Source of the DNA: Spirochaetia bacterium
GTDB lineage: Bacteria > Spirochaetota > Spirochaetia > Treponematales > Breznakiellaceae
Assembly: GCA_025997675.1 (NCBI GenBank)
Contig: BNUX01000072.1
Location: 1 to 15,092, forward strand
Reading direction: 5' to 3'
DNA: 15,092 nucleotides
The notes under the pieces were generated by a model that saw only the letters and a list, made by a program, of their open reading frames with translations, did no database searches and was not told the DNA's origin. Position 1 is the stretch's first letter; the number at the start of each line of letters is the position of its first letter. Below, piece after piece: positions 5,237-13,126 of this stretch. The position numbers were made by a program, and so were the translations under genes.

Positions 5237-6817
5237 TTACATCTTTTTTGCCATCATATTATTGAATTGTTCAACTAATGACTTTTCTTCGTGAATATCT
5301 TCTTCATTGTAATCCAACCTATCTTCTATTTCCTCCGGGTTGGGAATAGTCCATATTATGCGTTTTTTTCCTTTACTATTATGGGAAACATCATAATACA
5401 TAATTTCTTTAATAGTCGGCTCCTGAAAAGGGCCGGCCGCTTTTTCAGGATTTATCTTAAACAGCTCTAAATAGTATTTTTCGATAACCCCAATAATCTT
5501 TTTACCATTTTCCTCAATATATTTATTCCCAACGTTTCCTAAATGTAAATAGTTTTTTGACATATCATTGTTATTCGTGTGCCCCATATAATACTCTACT
5601 AAATCTTTTTCGTTTAAGGCATTGGAAATCATTGTTTTGAAAAAATGTCTAAACGAATAAAATACTATATTATGTTCCTTAATGTCATCATTACTATAAC
5701 CGCATATTAAAGCAAGTATCGTTCTTGCTCTCAGAAAGTCAGCATAAACAATGGTTTTACTGCCGTTCCAAAAAATATGATCGGTTCTTTTTTCATCATC
5801 AATATACTTTGTAAGTTTTTCATAAATAAATGGATGTAAAGGAACCAATCTTTTACCGGCTTCGGTTTTTGTTCCTGTCCCATCAATTCTGCTGTTTTCT
5901 ATATTGAGAAAATGGGTATTCCCAATAAGTAATATACTCTTTTTTCTTAAAAAGAATATCTCGCCATTTCTTAAACCGCATAAATTGCTTAATAAACAAT
6001 ACAAACGATACTTTTCAATGTTTTGTATTTTATTGACTAAAAATGGTATTTTATTGCCATCGTCTTTCATTTTTAGCCAAAAGAAGTCGGTTAATAAAAT
6101 AACGAATGTTGTTCTAATCGGTATTACGCCAATTGATTTTTTCTCGCCTGCTTTTGCTATTAAGTTCATTTTTATATTTAACGCAAAAACAGACTTTTCT
6201 TTTAATACTTGATTGAATATCGGGGCAATAGCACAACTTATATTATTGTTTATGGTCTTTGCTGATAGTGAATGGTGCATATCGTTTTGTTGTCCGTCTT
6301 GGCAGTATGTCTGGAAATCTTCAATTATTTCGATGTTATTAGTTTTATTAAAATTAACCAATTTTTGCCTTTTTAGAAATGGTATAAAATAATTATCAAT
6401 AAATGCTTTATATTCTTTGACATGCTTTTCTCTGACATTGCGTTTTTGCCTTGCTTTCTTAAATAATTCGCTTTTTTCGGTATAGTATTCTGTTAAGAGG
6501 TTGTAAAAATCGTCTTTGTTTTTCTTGTCAAAATATTCCTTCAAAAAAGCCTCTCTATGTTCTGTGGCATAAAGTTTAGCCTTTTCCTTATCTGTGGTTT
6601 TGCAAGAGATACGGACATCGGTTTGGTGTCCATCATCATTAAATAAGTGGGCATAATAAGTAGGAGTTTTGGTGTAATTATTTATGTATAGACGGAAGAG
6701 GGGAGCATCCCCGTTTATTATTGCCATTTGCTTTCGTATTGTGGCTAAACTTTGTAAAAGTTCATATTCTTGCTTGGTAAATAACCGCTGCAATTCGGCT
6801 ATTTTGTCATTATTCAT
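5237..6817 (-). CDS. Large tyrosine recombinase/integrase beside tRNA-Ala, 526 aa
   Basis: Probable integrase of the element occupying the left half. The order is: N-terminal region with an arm-binding-like part (about 40-95), a SAM-like core-binding domain (about 100-215), a catalytic domain (about 230-430), then an unusual C-terminal extension of about 95 residues with no recognised motif. Catalytic residues visible are Arg283 in LCGLRNGEIFFL, Arg390 in FYSFRHFF, His413 in YMGHTNN and nucleophile Tyr423 in KNYLH. The box II His is replaced by Tyr387 (Y-x-x-R), a tolerated but less common variant. Composition is very AT-rich. The gene starts about 107 bp from the tRNA 3' end and reads away from it, the usual position for an integrase next to its attachment site. 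No strong ribosome site precedes the ATG at 6817, so the start is the least certain part. Confidence 0.88.
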   Translation of the reverse strand: MNNDKIAELQRLFTKQEYELLQSLATIRKQMAIINGDAPLFRLYINNYTKTPTYYAHLFNDDGHQTDVRISCKTTDKEKAKLYATEHREAFLKEYFDKKNKDDFYNLLTEYYTEKSELFKKARQKRNVREKHVKEYKAFIDNYFIPFLKRQKLVNFNKTNNIEIIEDFQTYCQDGQQNDMHHSLSAKTINNNISCAIAPIFNQVLKEKSVFALNIKMNLIAKAGEKKSIGVIPIRTTFVILLTDFFWLKMKDDGNKIPFLVNKIQNIEKYRLYCLLSNLCGLRNGEIFFLRKKSILLIGNTHFLNIENSRIDGTGTKTEAGKRLVPLHPFIYEKLTKYIDDEKRTDHIFWNGSKTIVYADFLRARTILALICGYSNDDIKEHNIVFYSFRHFFKTMISNALNEKDLVEYYMGHTNNNDMSKNYLHLGNVGNKYIEENGKKIIGVIEKYYLELFKINPEKAAGPFQEPTIKEIMYYDVSHNSKGKKRIIWTIPNPEEIEDRLDYNEEDIHEEKSLVEQFNNMMAKKM

Positions 6818-6874
6818 AACCCGTAAAATACATAGATGGCCTTTTCATGCCTCTTTTCAATTGTCCACGCTATC

Positions 6875-6921
6875 TATGGTGTCGTTTTCCGTCTAAACCT
6901 TCAAAACTACACCATACATGG
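6875..6921. other. Candidate attachment-site arm region with inverted repeats
   Basis: TATGGTGT (6875-6882) and ACACCATA (6909-6916) are perfect 8-bp inverted repeats, and CCAT-AC-ATGG (6912-6921) is a further dyad that ends 2 bp before the tRNA 3' end. They lie between the integrase start and the tRNA, where arm-type integrase or excisionase sites are expected. The role is inferred from position. Confidence 0.35.
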
Positions 6922-6923
6922 AC

Positions 6924-6996
6924 TGGAGAATACCGGATTCGAACCGGTGACCTATTGATTGCGAACCAATCGCTCTACCAACTGAGCTAATTCCCC
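6924..6996 (-). tRNA. tRNA-Ala (anticodon CGC)
   Basis: A complete 73-nt cloverleaf on the minus strand, from GGGGAAT to ATTCTCC plus discriminator A. The acceptor stem has seven pairs including G3-U70, the alanine identity element. The D arm is GCTC-AGTTGGTA-GAGC, the anticodon stem ATTGG/TCAAT with loop TTCGCAA (anticodon CGC, reading GCG), and the T arm ACCGG-TTCGAAT-CCGGT. CCA is not encoded. The 3' end faces the integrase, so this gene is the probable integration target. Base composition changes sharply here, AT-rich to the left and GC-rich to the right. Confidence 0.95.
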
Positions 6997-7008
6997 GTAG
7001 GTGGGAAA

Positions 7009-7037
7009 AGTATAGCAGATACGGTATAATTAGGCAA
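7009..7037 (-). promoter_or_regulatory. Promoter of tRNA-Ala
   Basis: On the minus strand, a -35 TTGCCT (7037-7032) is followed after 17 bp by a -10 TATACT (7014-7009). Transcription would start about 6 nt before the mature tRNA 5' end. Confidence 0.7.
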
Positions 7038-7045
7038 TAGGCGTT

Positions 7046-8290
7046 TCAAAAACTAACGCCCATATTATAGCCAACCATGAATTCATTCTTCGCCACATTA
7101 TAGAAAACACCGATCCCTATGGTGGGAATAGCGACTCTGCTCAGGTAGAGGTTAAGGGCCCCCGAGATGCCGTGATCGAATTGATGTTCAAGAAGCGGTC
7201 CGTAGGAATAGACCGTCTGATAGGATGCGAAAATAGCTATAGTTCCTTGAAGGGGCCCGAGTACCTTTGGTACTTTGGAGATTTTGTAGATGAACTTCTC
7301 AAGCCCCAATGCAGCGCCGGCATAATGCTGCGCAGAAAACGTGCCGGGAAGTATATCGATGATCACAGAGGAGGCGGGAGATTCGAAGATGGGGGGCGCA
7401 TCGGGGCTATAGCGTATCCCTCCGCGAAGGCCTGCCTTGAAACCGGGGAGAATGGACATTTCATAGACACCACGCAGGGAAACCGTGTGGAACGGATGCA
7501 TATCCGGCAGGGTAAGGGTGTAATCCAGCTTGGCACGCCGCTCTCTAAGCAGGTATCCGTCCCAATTACTGCGGCGGAGTTCAAGGGACGGCGTGATTCT
7601 CCCGGCAAGGGTTCCTTCCCCCGGGTCATTCGGAGAATCATCACGTTTCCGGATAATTCGTTGCTGCAGGGAAAAGGCTGCCGAAACGGTGAGCAAATCT
7701 GTTACCGGGTACTGTATCCCCAGGCCGCCGGTGATGGTATCCTGCTCGAATTTCCTCAGGATTCTCTTATGCTGATCCGTATCCCGCTCATTCTCTCTGC
7801 CATACCTACCCATGACGTTCCACCCGGGGAAATGGTTCCGTTCCGGGGTATACTGGTACATAGCTGTGGCAAACCAGGCCGTGTTCCCATACGCCCCCGC
7901 CAGGACAAACTTGTCATTTAACCCAAAGGCGTTGTTATCCATAATACCCAAGCCGGCGCTCCACACCGTGTCGAAGTCGGTTTTGAACAGGGGCAAGGGG
8001 AGAAAAGCCCATTTTTCCCGGACCTGCACCGTAAGAATCATCCCGTCCCCGTCCGCCCTTCTTCCTACCCCTATGGAAAGAGGCTCAAGAATCCCCGTAT
8101 CGAGGATTGCCGCGTGCACATCATTAAAGTCAACGCTCATCCCCTCCCGGCCAATAAATTTTTGTAAGGGGTACTCCGCCACATGGGGCTTAGTCCGTTT
8201 GAGCCCCGTGACGGAAACGGCGGTAATAGTCTGCGCGGAGAGATAGACACCGGGAATCAACAGGAGGAAAAGTAAAAGAATGCGGGACAA
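7046..8290 (-). CDS. Outer-membrane POTRA plus beta-barrel protein (Omp85-like), 414 aa
   Basis: Predicted outer-membrane protein. Residues 1-19 form a signal peptide (LLLFLLLIPGVYLSA). Residues about 20-95 fit one POTRA domain: ITAVSVTGLKRTKPHV, a helical part VHAAILDTGILEPLSIGV, then ILTVQVREKW. The rest alternates polar and aromatic residues as expected for a beta-barrel and ends in Phe, the usual barrel signal. It is far shorter than BamA (one POTRA, about 320-residue barrel), resembling small TamA/BamA-like proteins of spirochaetes. The start is a TTG directly abutting the TAG of ilvE, so translational coupling is likely; the signal peptide starts exactly there. A small hairpin GGCGTT/AACGCC (7040-7060) spans the stop codon without a T-run. 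Transport or assembly function is inferred; substrate unknown. Confidence 0.75.
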   Translation of the reverse strand: MSRILLLFLLLIPGVYLSAQTITAVSVTGLKRTKPHVAEYPLQKFIGREGMSVDFNDVHAAILDTGILEPLSIGVGRRADGDGMILTVQVREKWAFLPLPLFKTDFDTVWSAGLGIMDNNAFGLNDKFVLAGAYGNTAWFATAMYQYTPERNHFPGWNVMGRYGRENERDTDQHKRILRKFEQDTITGGLGIQYPVTDLLTVSAAFSLQQRIIRKRDDSPNDPGEGTLAGRITPSLELRRSNWDGYLLRERRAKLDYTLTLPDMHPFHTVSLRGVYEMSILPGFKAGLRGGIRYSPDAPPIFESPASSVIIDILPGTFSAQHYAGAALGLEKFIYKISKVPKVLGPLQGTIAIFASYQTVYSYGPLLEHQFDHGISGALNLYLSRVAIPTIGIGVFYNVAKNEFMVGYNMGVSF

Positions 8291-9391
8291 CTATACGACC
8301 TGCACCATCCAACCCTTGGTATCGGGGAGCGTGCCGTACTGGATGCCCTTCAGGGTGTCCCGCAGTTCTGCGGTTAGTTCTCCTACCTTGCCTTCGTTGA
8401 AGACCGCCTTCTTGCCCTGGTAGGTCAGGGATTCAATGGGGGTTGCTCCGGCGGCGGTACCGCTGACGAAACACTCTTTAGCTTCGGCAAAGACTTCGTC
8501 GATGGCGATTTGGCGCTCGGTAACCTTCACCTTCCGGTCCTTTGCCAGTTCGATGATGCTGGAACGGGTGATCCCCGGCAGGATGGTGTCCATCAGTGCC
8601 GGGGTTACCAGTTCGCCGGACTTCAAATAGAAGAAGATATTGCAGGAGGAACCCTCCTCCACATACTTCCGGTGGGTGGCGTCCAGGAACACGCACTCCA
8701 TAAAGCCCGCGTCCGCCGCCTCGTGTTTCGCCAGGGCGGAGATGACGTAGTTGGAGGCCGCCTTGATCCAGCCCGTGCCCTTGGGGGTCGCCCTAATCCG
8801 CTCGGTAACCACCGCTTCGGATTTCCCGGCGGAGAAATAGGCGCTGACCGGGGTGGTGACGATCACTACCCAGGGCGCGCGGCAGATGTTCACCCCGATG
8901 CCCCCCTCGGCATAGGTGAAGGGGCGGATATAGATTGAATCGGCGGTCATAAAGGAATCCTTTTCCCATTCCGCCTTGTAGGGCAGGGTGAATCCCAGGG
9001 CGGCGTTCCGTTTGACCGTCTCCACACAGGCCTTTACAAAGGCGTCTGCGGGGAAACCGGGCATACAGAGCCCCCCCATGGATTCATTGAACCGGGCGCC
9101 GTTCCGGTCGGGCCGGAAAATCGCCAGGCCGCCGTCCTTTTGAGGTAGGGCCTTGAGCCCCTCAAAACAGGAAAGGCCGTACTGGGTGGTGTAGCCCACC
9201 AGGGGCATATCGGTATAAAAATTCCGGGAATCCGACAAGGCGGCGGCGGCATCAGCACTCAAAGCGGCTTCTTCCGCCGGGGTTTTATGGGGTTTTTCCA
9301 GAAATTCTTCCGTCCACCCCTTGTTGTGGGACCCAGGTCCCGTATACTTTGCCCGGTATGTCACGGGATAGGAACTCAACGAAAACGCCAT
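8291..9391 (-). CDS. ilvE: Branched-chain amino acid aminotransferase (class IV PLP), 366 aa
   Basis: Cytoplasmic PLP enzyme that interconverts Leu, Ile and Val with their 2-oxo acids using glutamate/2-oxoglutarate. Length fits the larger (BCAT type II) branch. Visible motifs: VGYTTQYGLSCFEGLKA (substrate loop), RPFTYAEG, the PLP-binding Lys210 in GWIKAASNY, YVEEGSSCNIFF with the cofactor-binding Glu, LPGITRSSI for the phosphate, and SGTAAGATPI. I take the ATG at 9391, since GAGGAGG lies 5 nt upstream; a GTG one codon earlier would be too close to it. A promoter is readable at 9431-9459. The gene is first of a two-gene unit with the outer-membrane protein, a pairing that suggests cotranscription and not shared function. 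The neighbouring D-amino-acid or ADC lyase branches of class IV are less likely given length and motifs. Confidence 0.92.
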   Translation of the reverse strand: MAFSLSSYPVTYRAKYTGPGSHNKGWTEEFLEKPHKTPAEEAALSADAAAALSDSRNFYTDMPLVGYTTQYGLSCFEGLKALPQKDGGLAIFRPDRNGARFNESMGGLCMPGFPADAFVKACVETVKRNAALGFTLPYKAEWEKDSFMTADSIYIRPFTYAEGGIGVNICRAPWVVIVTTPVSAYFSAGKSEAVVTERIRATPKGTGWIKAASNYVISALAKHEAADAGFMECVFLDATHRKYVEEGSSCNIFFYLKSGELVTPALMDTILPGITRSSIIELAKDRKVKVTERQIAIDEVFAEAKECFVSGTAAGATPIESLTYQGKKAVFNEGKVGELTAELRDTLKGIQYGTLPDTKGWMVQVV

Positions 9392-9430
9392 CACAACCTC
9401 CTCAAAAAACAGGAAACACGAGATATTCGT

Positions 9431-9459
9431 AGTTTATCAAAGAGTGATTGTTATGGCAA
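9431..9459 (-). promoter_or_regulatory. Promoter of ilvE
   Basis: On the minus strand, a -35 TTGCCA (9459-9454) and a -10 TAAACT (9436-9431) are 17 bp apart. Transcription would start near 9424, about 33 nt before the start codon. Confidence 0.55.
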
Positions 9460-9765
9460 TTGCACATCCCGGTAATTCATTTTTTAGATTCCGCTCCTAC
9501 GGAACACCGTTCCTTACCTACGGAACGCCGTTCCTTCAAGAAGGAATGCCATCCCTTCAAGAAGGAACGCCATCCAATTCAAGAAGGAACGCCTCCACTT
9601 CATGAAGGAACGTCTCTACTTCAAGAAGGAACGTCTCTACTTCAAGAAGGAACGCCATCCCTTCAAGAAGGAACGAGGTTCCTGCACCGGAAAACCAGGG
9701 ACTTTTGCCGGGATTTGGGTAATGCCGTCCAGGACGCATTGACCATGCCGGGTATACAATGGTAG
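9453..9765 (+). pseudogene. Frameshifted heptad-repeat reading frame over the repeat array
   Basis: From an ATG at 9453 the frame reads MAIAHPGNSFF, then 7-residue units such as YGTPFLT and LQEGMPS. The single extra base in the fourth 21-bp unit shifts the frame, and the LQEGT pattern continues in another frame through four more units to a stop at 9765. Without the extra base this would be one protein of about 100 residues. The start has no good ribosome site and overlaps the ilvE promoter, and an array of 21 bp stays open in several frames anyway. It may be a broken repeat protein gene or simply noncoding repeat DNA. Confidence 0.25.
9492..9681. repeat. Nine-unit tandem array of a 21-bp repeat
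   Basis: Nine copies of a 21-bp unit fill exactly 190 bp, with one unit (9555-9576) carrying an extra A. Unit starts are 9492, 9513, 9534, 9555, 9577, 9598, 9619, 9640 and 9661. The first two units have a TACGGAAC core, the other seven share TTCAAGAAGGAA (one has ATG for AAG). Many units are internally self-complementary: GGAACG-C-CGTTCC (9522-9534) and TTCCTTC-AA-GAAGGAA (9531-9546). The array could form hairpins, act as a binding array, or be an unstable minisatellite between divergent genes. Confidence 0.85.
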
Positions 9766-9811
9766 TCTGTTACTGTCGAAATTCATCCATTACTATAAGA
9801 GGTTTAATCAA

Positions 9812-11386
9812 ATGGCTTCCAGGGAAAATAAACAGCTTGATCATCGGACTTTGGTCCGCGACGATACGAGTACCAAAGGAGAATGGACACGCCGGTTTAA
9901 GGCAAATCCTTTTGTGTTTATCGGGACCATCGTCGTCCTTATTATCGTTATTGTTGCCTTTGTGGCGTTACCCGCTATTGTCCCCGAAGCCGGCGGGCGG
10001 ACGGTGGACCTCAATTTCGGGTCCTATGACAAGGTTCCCATAAGCTATGTGCCGGGCAATTATTTTGCTACGATGTACGGAAATATCACCCGGTATTATC
10101 AGCAATTCCTCCAGGGGTCTAATGTCCAGGGCATAGAGCAAATGATATGGCGGCAGGCCTTTGAGGAAACGGTGATCCATATCGCCATCCTAAAGGAGAT
10201 GGAGAAGGCGGGGTATACCGCACCGGAGCAGATGGTGGACCGGGAAGTTGCCGCCCTGCCGGACTTCCAGGAAAACGGGCGGTTTTCTGCGGCCCGGTAC
10301 CGGCGGCTGGATAAAACTTCCCGGCTAGCCCTCTGGCGGGAAGTGCAGGAGTCCATCACCAAGAACCGGTACCGGGAGGATGTGATGGGGCTGCGGACAC
10401 CCACCGGGGAAGGGGATTTTATCAAGGAAATGACAAGGCGGCAGCGGCGTTTTGGCCTGGCGGTCTTCCCCCTGGACAGTTATCCCACCGAAGAGATCCT
10501 CAAGTATGTGGCTTCTTCGCCGGAATTATTCCGTTCATGCCACCTGTCCCGGATTACCATCAATTCCAGCGAGCGGGAAGCCCGGCAGGTATTGGAGTCC
10601 ATCAAAGCGGGGACCCAAACCTTTGAGGAGGCCGCCCAGTCCCAGTCCCAGGATAGTTATGCGGACCGGGGCGGAGATCTGGGGATTAGGATGGCCTATG
10701 AGTTTGCCGGTGAGGTGCCGGACAGCGCGGAACGGGAAGCGGTGCTCCTCACCCTCCCCGGCGATTACAGCCCGGTGGTCAAGGTCCCCACGGGATGGGC
10801 TTTTTTCCGGGCCGAAGAAGCGATCCTCCCGGCTGAGGTGAGTGCCGACGACTCGGCAAAACTTGACAAAATACGTTCCTATATGGTCAGCTTTCAGCGG
10901 GGTACTATAGAAGACTGGCTCTTTGATCGGGCTCGCCTCCTGGTGAGCGCCGTGGAGGAACGGGGGTTTGATGCCGCCTTGACGGGGTTCCCGGGGGTAC
11001 AAAAGCATGATTTTGGTCCCCTGCCTCTGAACTACGGGGGGCTTACCATGGATTTCGGGGGGCTAAACCTCTTCCCCACCCTTTCGGCCCAATCGATTTC
11101 GCCGCTCGTTCCCGCAGAATCCAATGAAAACTTCTGGCGCACCGCCTTCTTTATCCCCCTTGAGCACGCCTCGGAACCCCTGGTTATCGGGGACAATGTG
11201 CTGGTTCTCTATCCCCGGGAAGAAATAACGAAGGACCCAACGGAAACCGAAGGGATTGGCACCTTCTATTCAACCTGGGTTAGCAGCAACGCCGAACAGA
11301 GCCTGCGTTCCCATTTTATCAATAGCGAAAAACTGGATGACAGGTTCTTTGCAACCTACCTGCAATACCTCTATCAACCCAATTAG
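9812..11386 (+). CDS. Membrane-anchored SurA-like parvulin peptidyl-prolyl isomerase, 524 aa
   Basis: Predicted envelope chaperone that isomerises proline bonds or holds unfolded exported proteins. Residues about 33-58 are one hydrophobic helix (FVFIGTIVVLIIVIVAFVAL) after a basic N-terminus, an uncleaved signal anchor placing the rest in the periplasm. Residues about 85-235 resemble the helical SurA N-terminal domain. Residues about 240-340 are a parvulin domain with the signature QSQSQDSYADRGGDLGIR and the closing GWAFFRAEE. A helical C-terminal part (about 345-524) follows, long for the family. AAGAGG lies 9 nt before the ATG. The next gene follows after 9 nt, so both are one operon. The layout is nearer to PpiD/PrsA-type anchored foldases than to soluble SurA. 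Clients are unknown; barrel proteins or flagellar parts are possible. Confidence 0.8.
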   Translation: MASRENKQLDHRTLVRDDTSTKGEWTRRFKANPFVFIGTIVVLIIVIVAFVALPAIVPEAGGRTVDLNFGSYDKVPISYVPGNYFATMYGNITRYYQQFLQGSNVQGIEQMIWRQAFEETVIHIAILKEMEKAGYTAPEQMVDREVAALPDFQENGRFSAARYRRLDKTSRLALWREVQESITKNRYREDVMGLRTPTGEGDFIKEMTRRQRRFGLAVFPLDSYPTEEILKYVASSPELFRSCHLSRITINSSEREARQVLESIKAGTQTFEEAAQSQSQDSYADRGGDLGIRMAYEFAGEVPDSAEREAVLLTLPGDYSPVVKVPTGWAFFRAEEAILPAEVSADDSAKLDKIRSYMVSFQRGTIEDWLFDRARLLVSAVEERGFDAALTGFPGVQKHDFGPLPLNYGGLTMDFGGLNLFPTLSAQSISPLVPAESNENFWRTAFFIPLEHASEPLVIGDNVLVLYPREEITKDPTETEGIGTFYSTWVSSNAEQSLRSHFINSEKLDDRFFATYLQYLYQPN

Positions 11387-11395
11387 AGGGGGACG

Positions 11396-13126
11396 GTGAT
11401 CGACGAAACGCCCCGACCGGTTACCGCCCGCCGGGGTTTTTCTGTTTCCTATAAGGGCAAGACCCTCCTTTCAACCAGGGACCCCGCCGCATTGGCGGAG
11501 AGGACCGTGGAAGCACTTACTAAGGGGCCGGCGCCCCAGGGGACCCTCTATTTCTGTCCCTCCCCCCTCTACGGTTATGGTTTGACCCTCCTCCTGGACC
11601 GGATAAGGGCTGATTCGGCAGTTCTCTGTGTGGAGGCCGATACACAACTCATGGCCCTATCAATTCAGAACATCGACGAATCTATACTCAGTAATCCCCG
11701 GTTCCGCCTGGTAGGGCACTCTGAAAGCGCGTACCTCTGCGCCTTCATCCGGGAAACCTGGGGGAGCCGGAATTTCCGCCGGGTGGAACCGGTGCGGCTG
11801 ACCGGCGGCTGGCAGCTAAACCCGGAACTCTACGATAGCCTGGAGGATGCCCTCCGGCGGGATATTGCCCTGGACTGGAGCAACGCCATGACCCTGGTAA
11901 AGCTGGGCCGCCGTTACGCCCGGAACGCCCTGCGGAACCTGGCCCTGCTCTCCTACTCCCCCGGTATTGGGGCACTGCATTTCGGCGCCGCTCCGGTACT
12001 GGTCCTGGGGGCCGGCCCCTCTCTGGATGGTGTTTTGGAGGGGCTTTCGGCAGCCTTCGGTGACCTCGCCGATCCCGCCGGGCGGCCCTTTAGGATACTC
12101 TGTGTAGATACCAGCCTCTCCCCCCTCTACGAGCGGAGGATAAAGCCGGACCTGGTAGTTGCCCTGGAATGCCAGCACTGGAACCTCCGGGACTTTATCG
12201 GCCTGGGCGGCTGGGATGTCCCGGTTGCCATGGACCTTTCCGCCTTGCCCGCCACGGGGGAGATCCTGGGAGCACATCCCCACCTCTTTTTCACCCCCTG
12301 GACCAAACTAAGCCTCTTTGACCGGCTCAAAACGGCGGGGCTCCTCCCGGAGGCGCTTCCCCCGCTGGGCTCCGTGGGACTCAGCGCGGCGGCCATTGCC
12401 TGCCGCCTATCCACGGGGCCGATAATCGTTGCGGGCATAGATTTTTCCTTTACCCTGGACCAATCCCATGCCCGTTCCGCCCCGGCCCATCTCGAAAAGC
12501 TCCGGCGGCAAACCCGCTTCCACCGCCTTATCGACCCGGTGGGGGCGTTCCGCACGGGGTGTTTTGCCGTCCGTTCAAAAACCGGCGAAAGGGTCCGGTC
12601 CAATCAGGCAATGAAAAGCTACCGGGATCTCTTCCAGCGGGAATTCGCGGACTTGGGTCCGGCGGGAAATGGGCGTATCCGGGACATCGCCGGTTCAGGG
12701 CTGCCCCTGGGACTCAAGACCCTTTCCCCGGGAGCGGCCATAGCCGTGTTAGCAGCGGGGGCGGTGGATGGGGAGGGCAATCATGCCCCACCGGGAACGG
12801 AAAGCCGCGCTACCCCGGAAGAGGTAAGCGATTATATTCGGGAAGAACTGGCTTCACTGGTACGTCTCCGCAGTATTCTTACGGGAGAAACCACCGCAAG
12901 CACGGAAGAGCTGGAAACACTTCTGGACTTGGATGATTATCTCTGGGCCCACTTCCCGGATTGCGCCGGGGCGGAGGGTAGGCGGCCCGGGGTAAACAAT
13001 GTGGGCTTCCTCAAGCGGGTGCGGGCGGAGATCGATCCGTTTATGAGGTTATTGCAAGGGGTACTGGAGATTACCGCCAGATCAGCCAGACAAAGGCCGC
13101 CGCCGCAGCAGTGGTTATCAGGGTGA
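11396..13126 (+). CDS. MptE-like / motility accessory factor family protein (DUF115), 576 aa
   Basis: Member of the family related to 6-hydroxymethylpterin diphosphokinase MptE, often called motility accessory factor when next to flagellar or glycosylation genes. Visible hallmarks are VLVLGAGPSLDGVLEGL (about 201-217), a Rossmann-like nucleotide-binding loop; RILCVDTSLSPLYERRIKPDLVVALE; a conserved middle part ending LPPLGSVGLSAAAIA; and IIVAGIDFSFTLDQSHAR (about 343-360). The N-terminal 190 residues are a variable domain. The GTG start is supported by GAGGGGG about 4 nt upstream, 9 nt after the stop of the chaperone gene. In treponemes and other flagellates such proteins are tied to flagellin glycosylation, but no pterin or sugar pathway gene is in view. 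The 3' end overlaps the convergent permease by 56 bp. Confidence 0.75.
   Translation: MIDETPRPVTARRGFSVSYKGKTLLSTRDPAALAERTVEALTKGPAPQGTLYFCPSPLYGYGLTLLLDRIRADSAVLCVEADTQLMALSIQNIDESILSNPRFRLVGHSESAYLCAFIRETWGSRNFRRVEPVRLTGGWQLNPELYDSLEDALRRDIALDWSNAMTLVKLGRRYARNALRNLALLSYSPGIGALHFGAAPVLVLGAGPSLDGVLEGLSAAFGDLADPAGRPFRILCVDTSLSPLYERRIKPDLVVALECQHWNLRDFIGLGGWDVPVAMDLSALPATGEILGAHPHLFFTPWTKLSLFDRLKTAGLLPEALPPLGSVGLSAAAIACRLSTGPIIVAGIDFSFTLDQSHARSAPAHLEKLRRQTRFHRLIDPVGAFRTGCFAVRSKTGERVRSNQAMKSYRDLFQREFADLGPAGNGRIRDIAGSGLPLGLKTLSPGAAIAVLAAGAVDGEGNHAPPGTESRATPEEVSDYIREELASLVRLRSILTGETTASTEELETLLDLDDYLWAHFPDCAGAEGRRPGVNNVGFLKRVRAEIDPFMRLLQGVLEITARSARQRPPPQQWLSG

Larger units (their letters stand above)
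9395..9811. other. Divergent intergenic region between ilvE and the chaperone gene
   Basis: This 417-bp stretch holds the ilvE promoter (minus), a nine-unit array of 21-bp repeats (9492-9681), and a GC-rich segment before the chaperone gene. For the plus strand, TATACAAT (9753-9760) might serve as a -10, but no good -35 lies at the right distance. No intact gene is seen. Confidence 0.5.

Noticed and set aside
1..6923. CRISPR array or Cas genes in the accessory half
   Set aside because: No regularly spaced direct repeats with unique spacers and no Cas-like protein were seen; the only array (9492-9681) is a gapless tandem repeat.
7040..7060. GGCGTT/AACGCC hairpin at the end of the outer-membrane protein gene as a terminator
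   Set aside because: The stem is short, spans the stop codon and has no T-run after it.
7172..7921. Long plus-strand frame (249 codons) opposite the outer-membrane protein gene
   Set aside because: It is antisense to a well-supported gene with signal peptide, POTRA and barrel pattern, and encodes no recognisable protein.
9557..9739. Minus-strand frame through the 21-bp array with FLLEVET heptads
   Set aside because: It has no ribosome site and is the expected by-product of a repeat whose length is a multiple of three.
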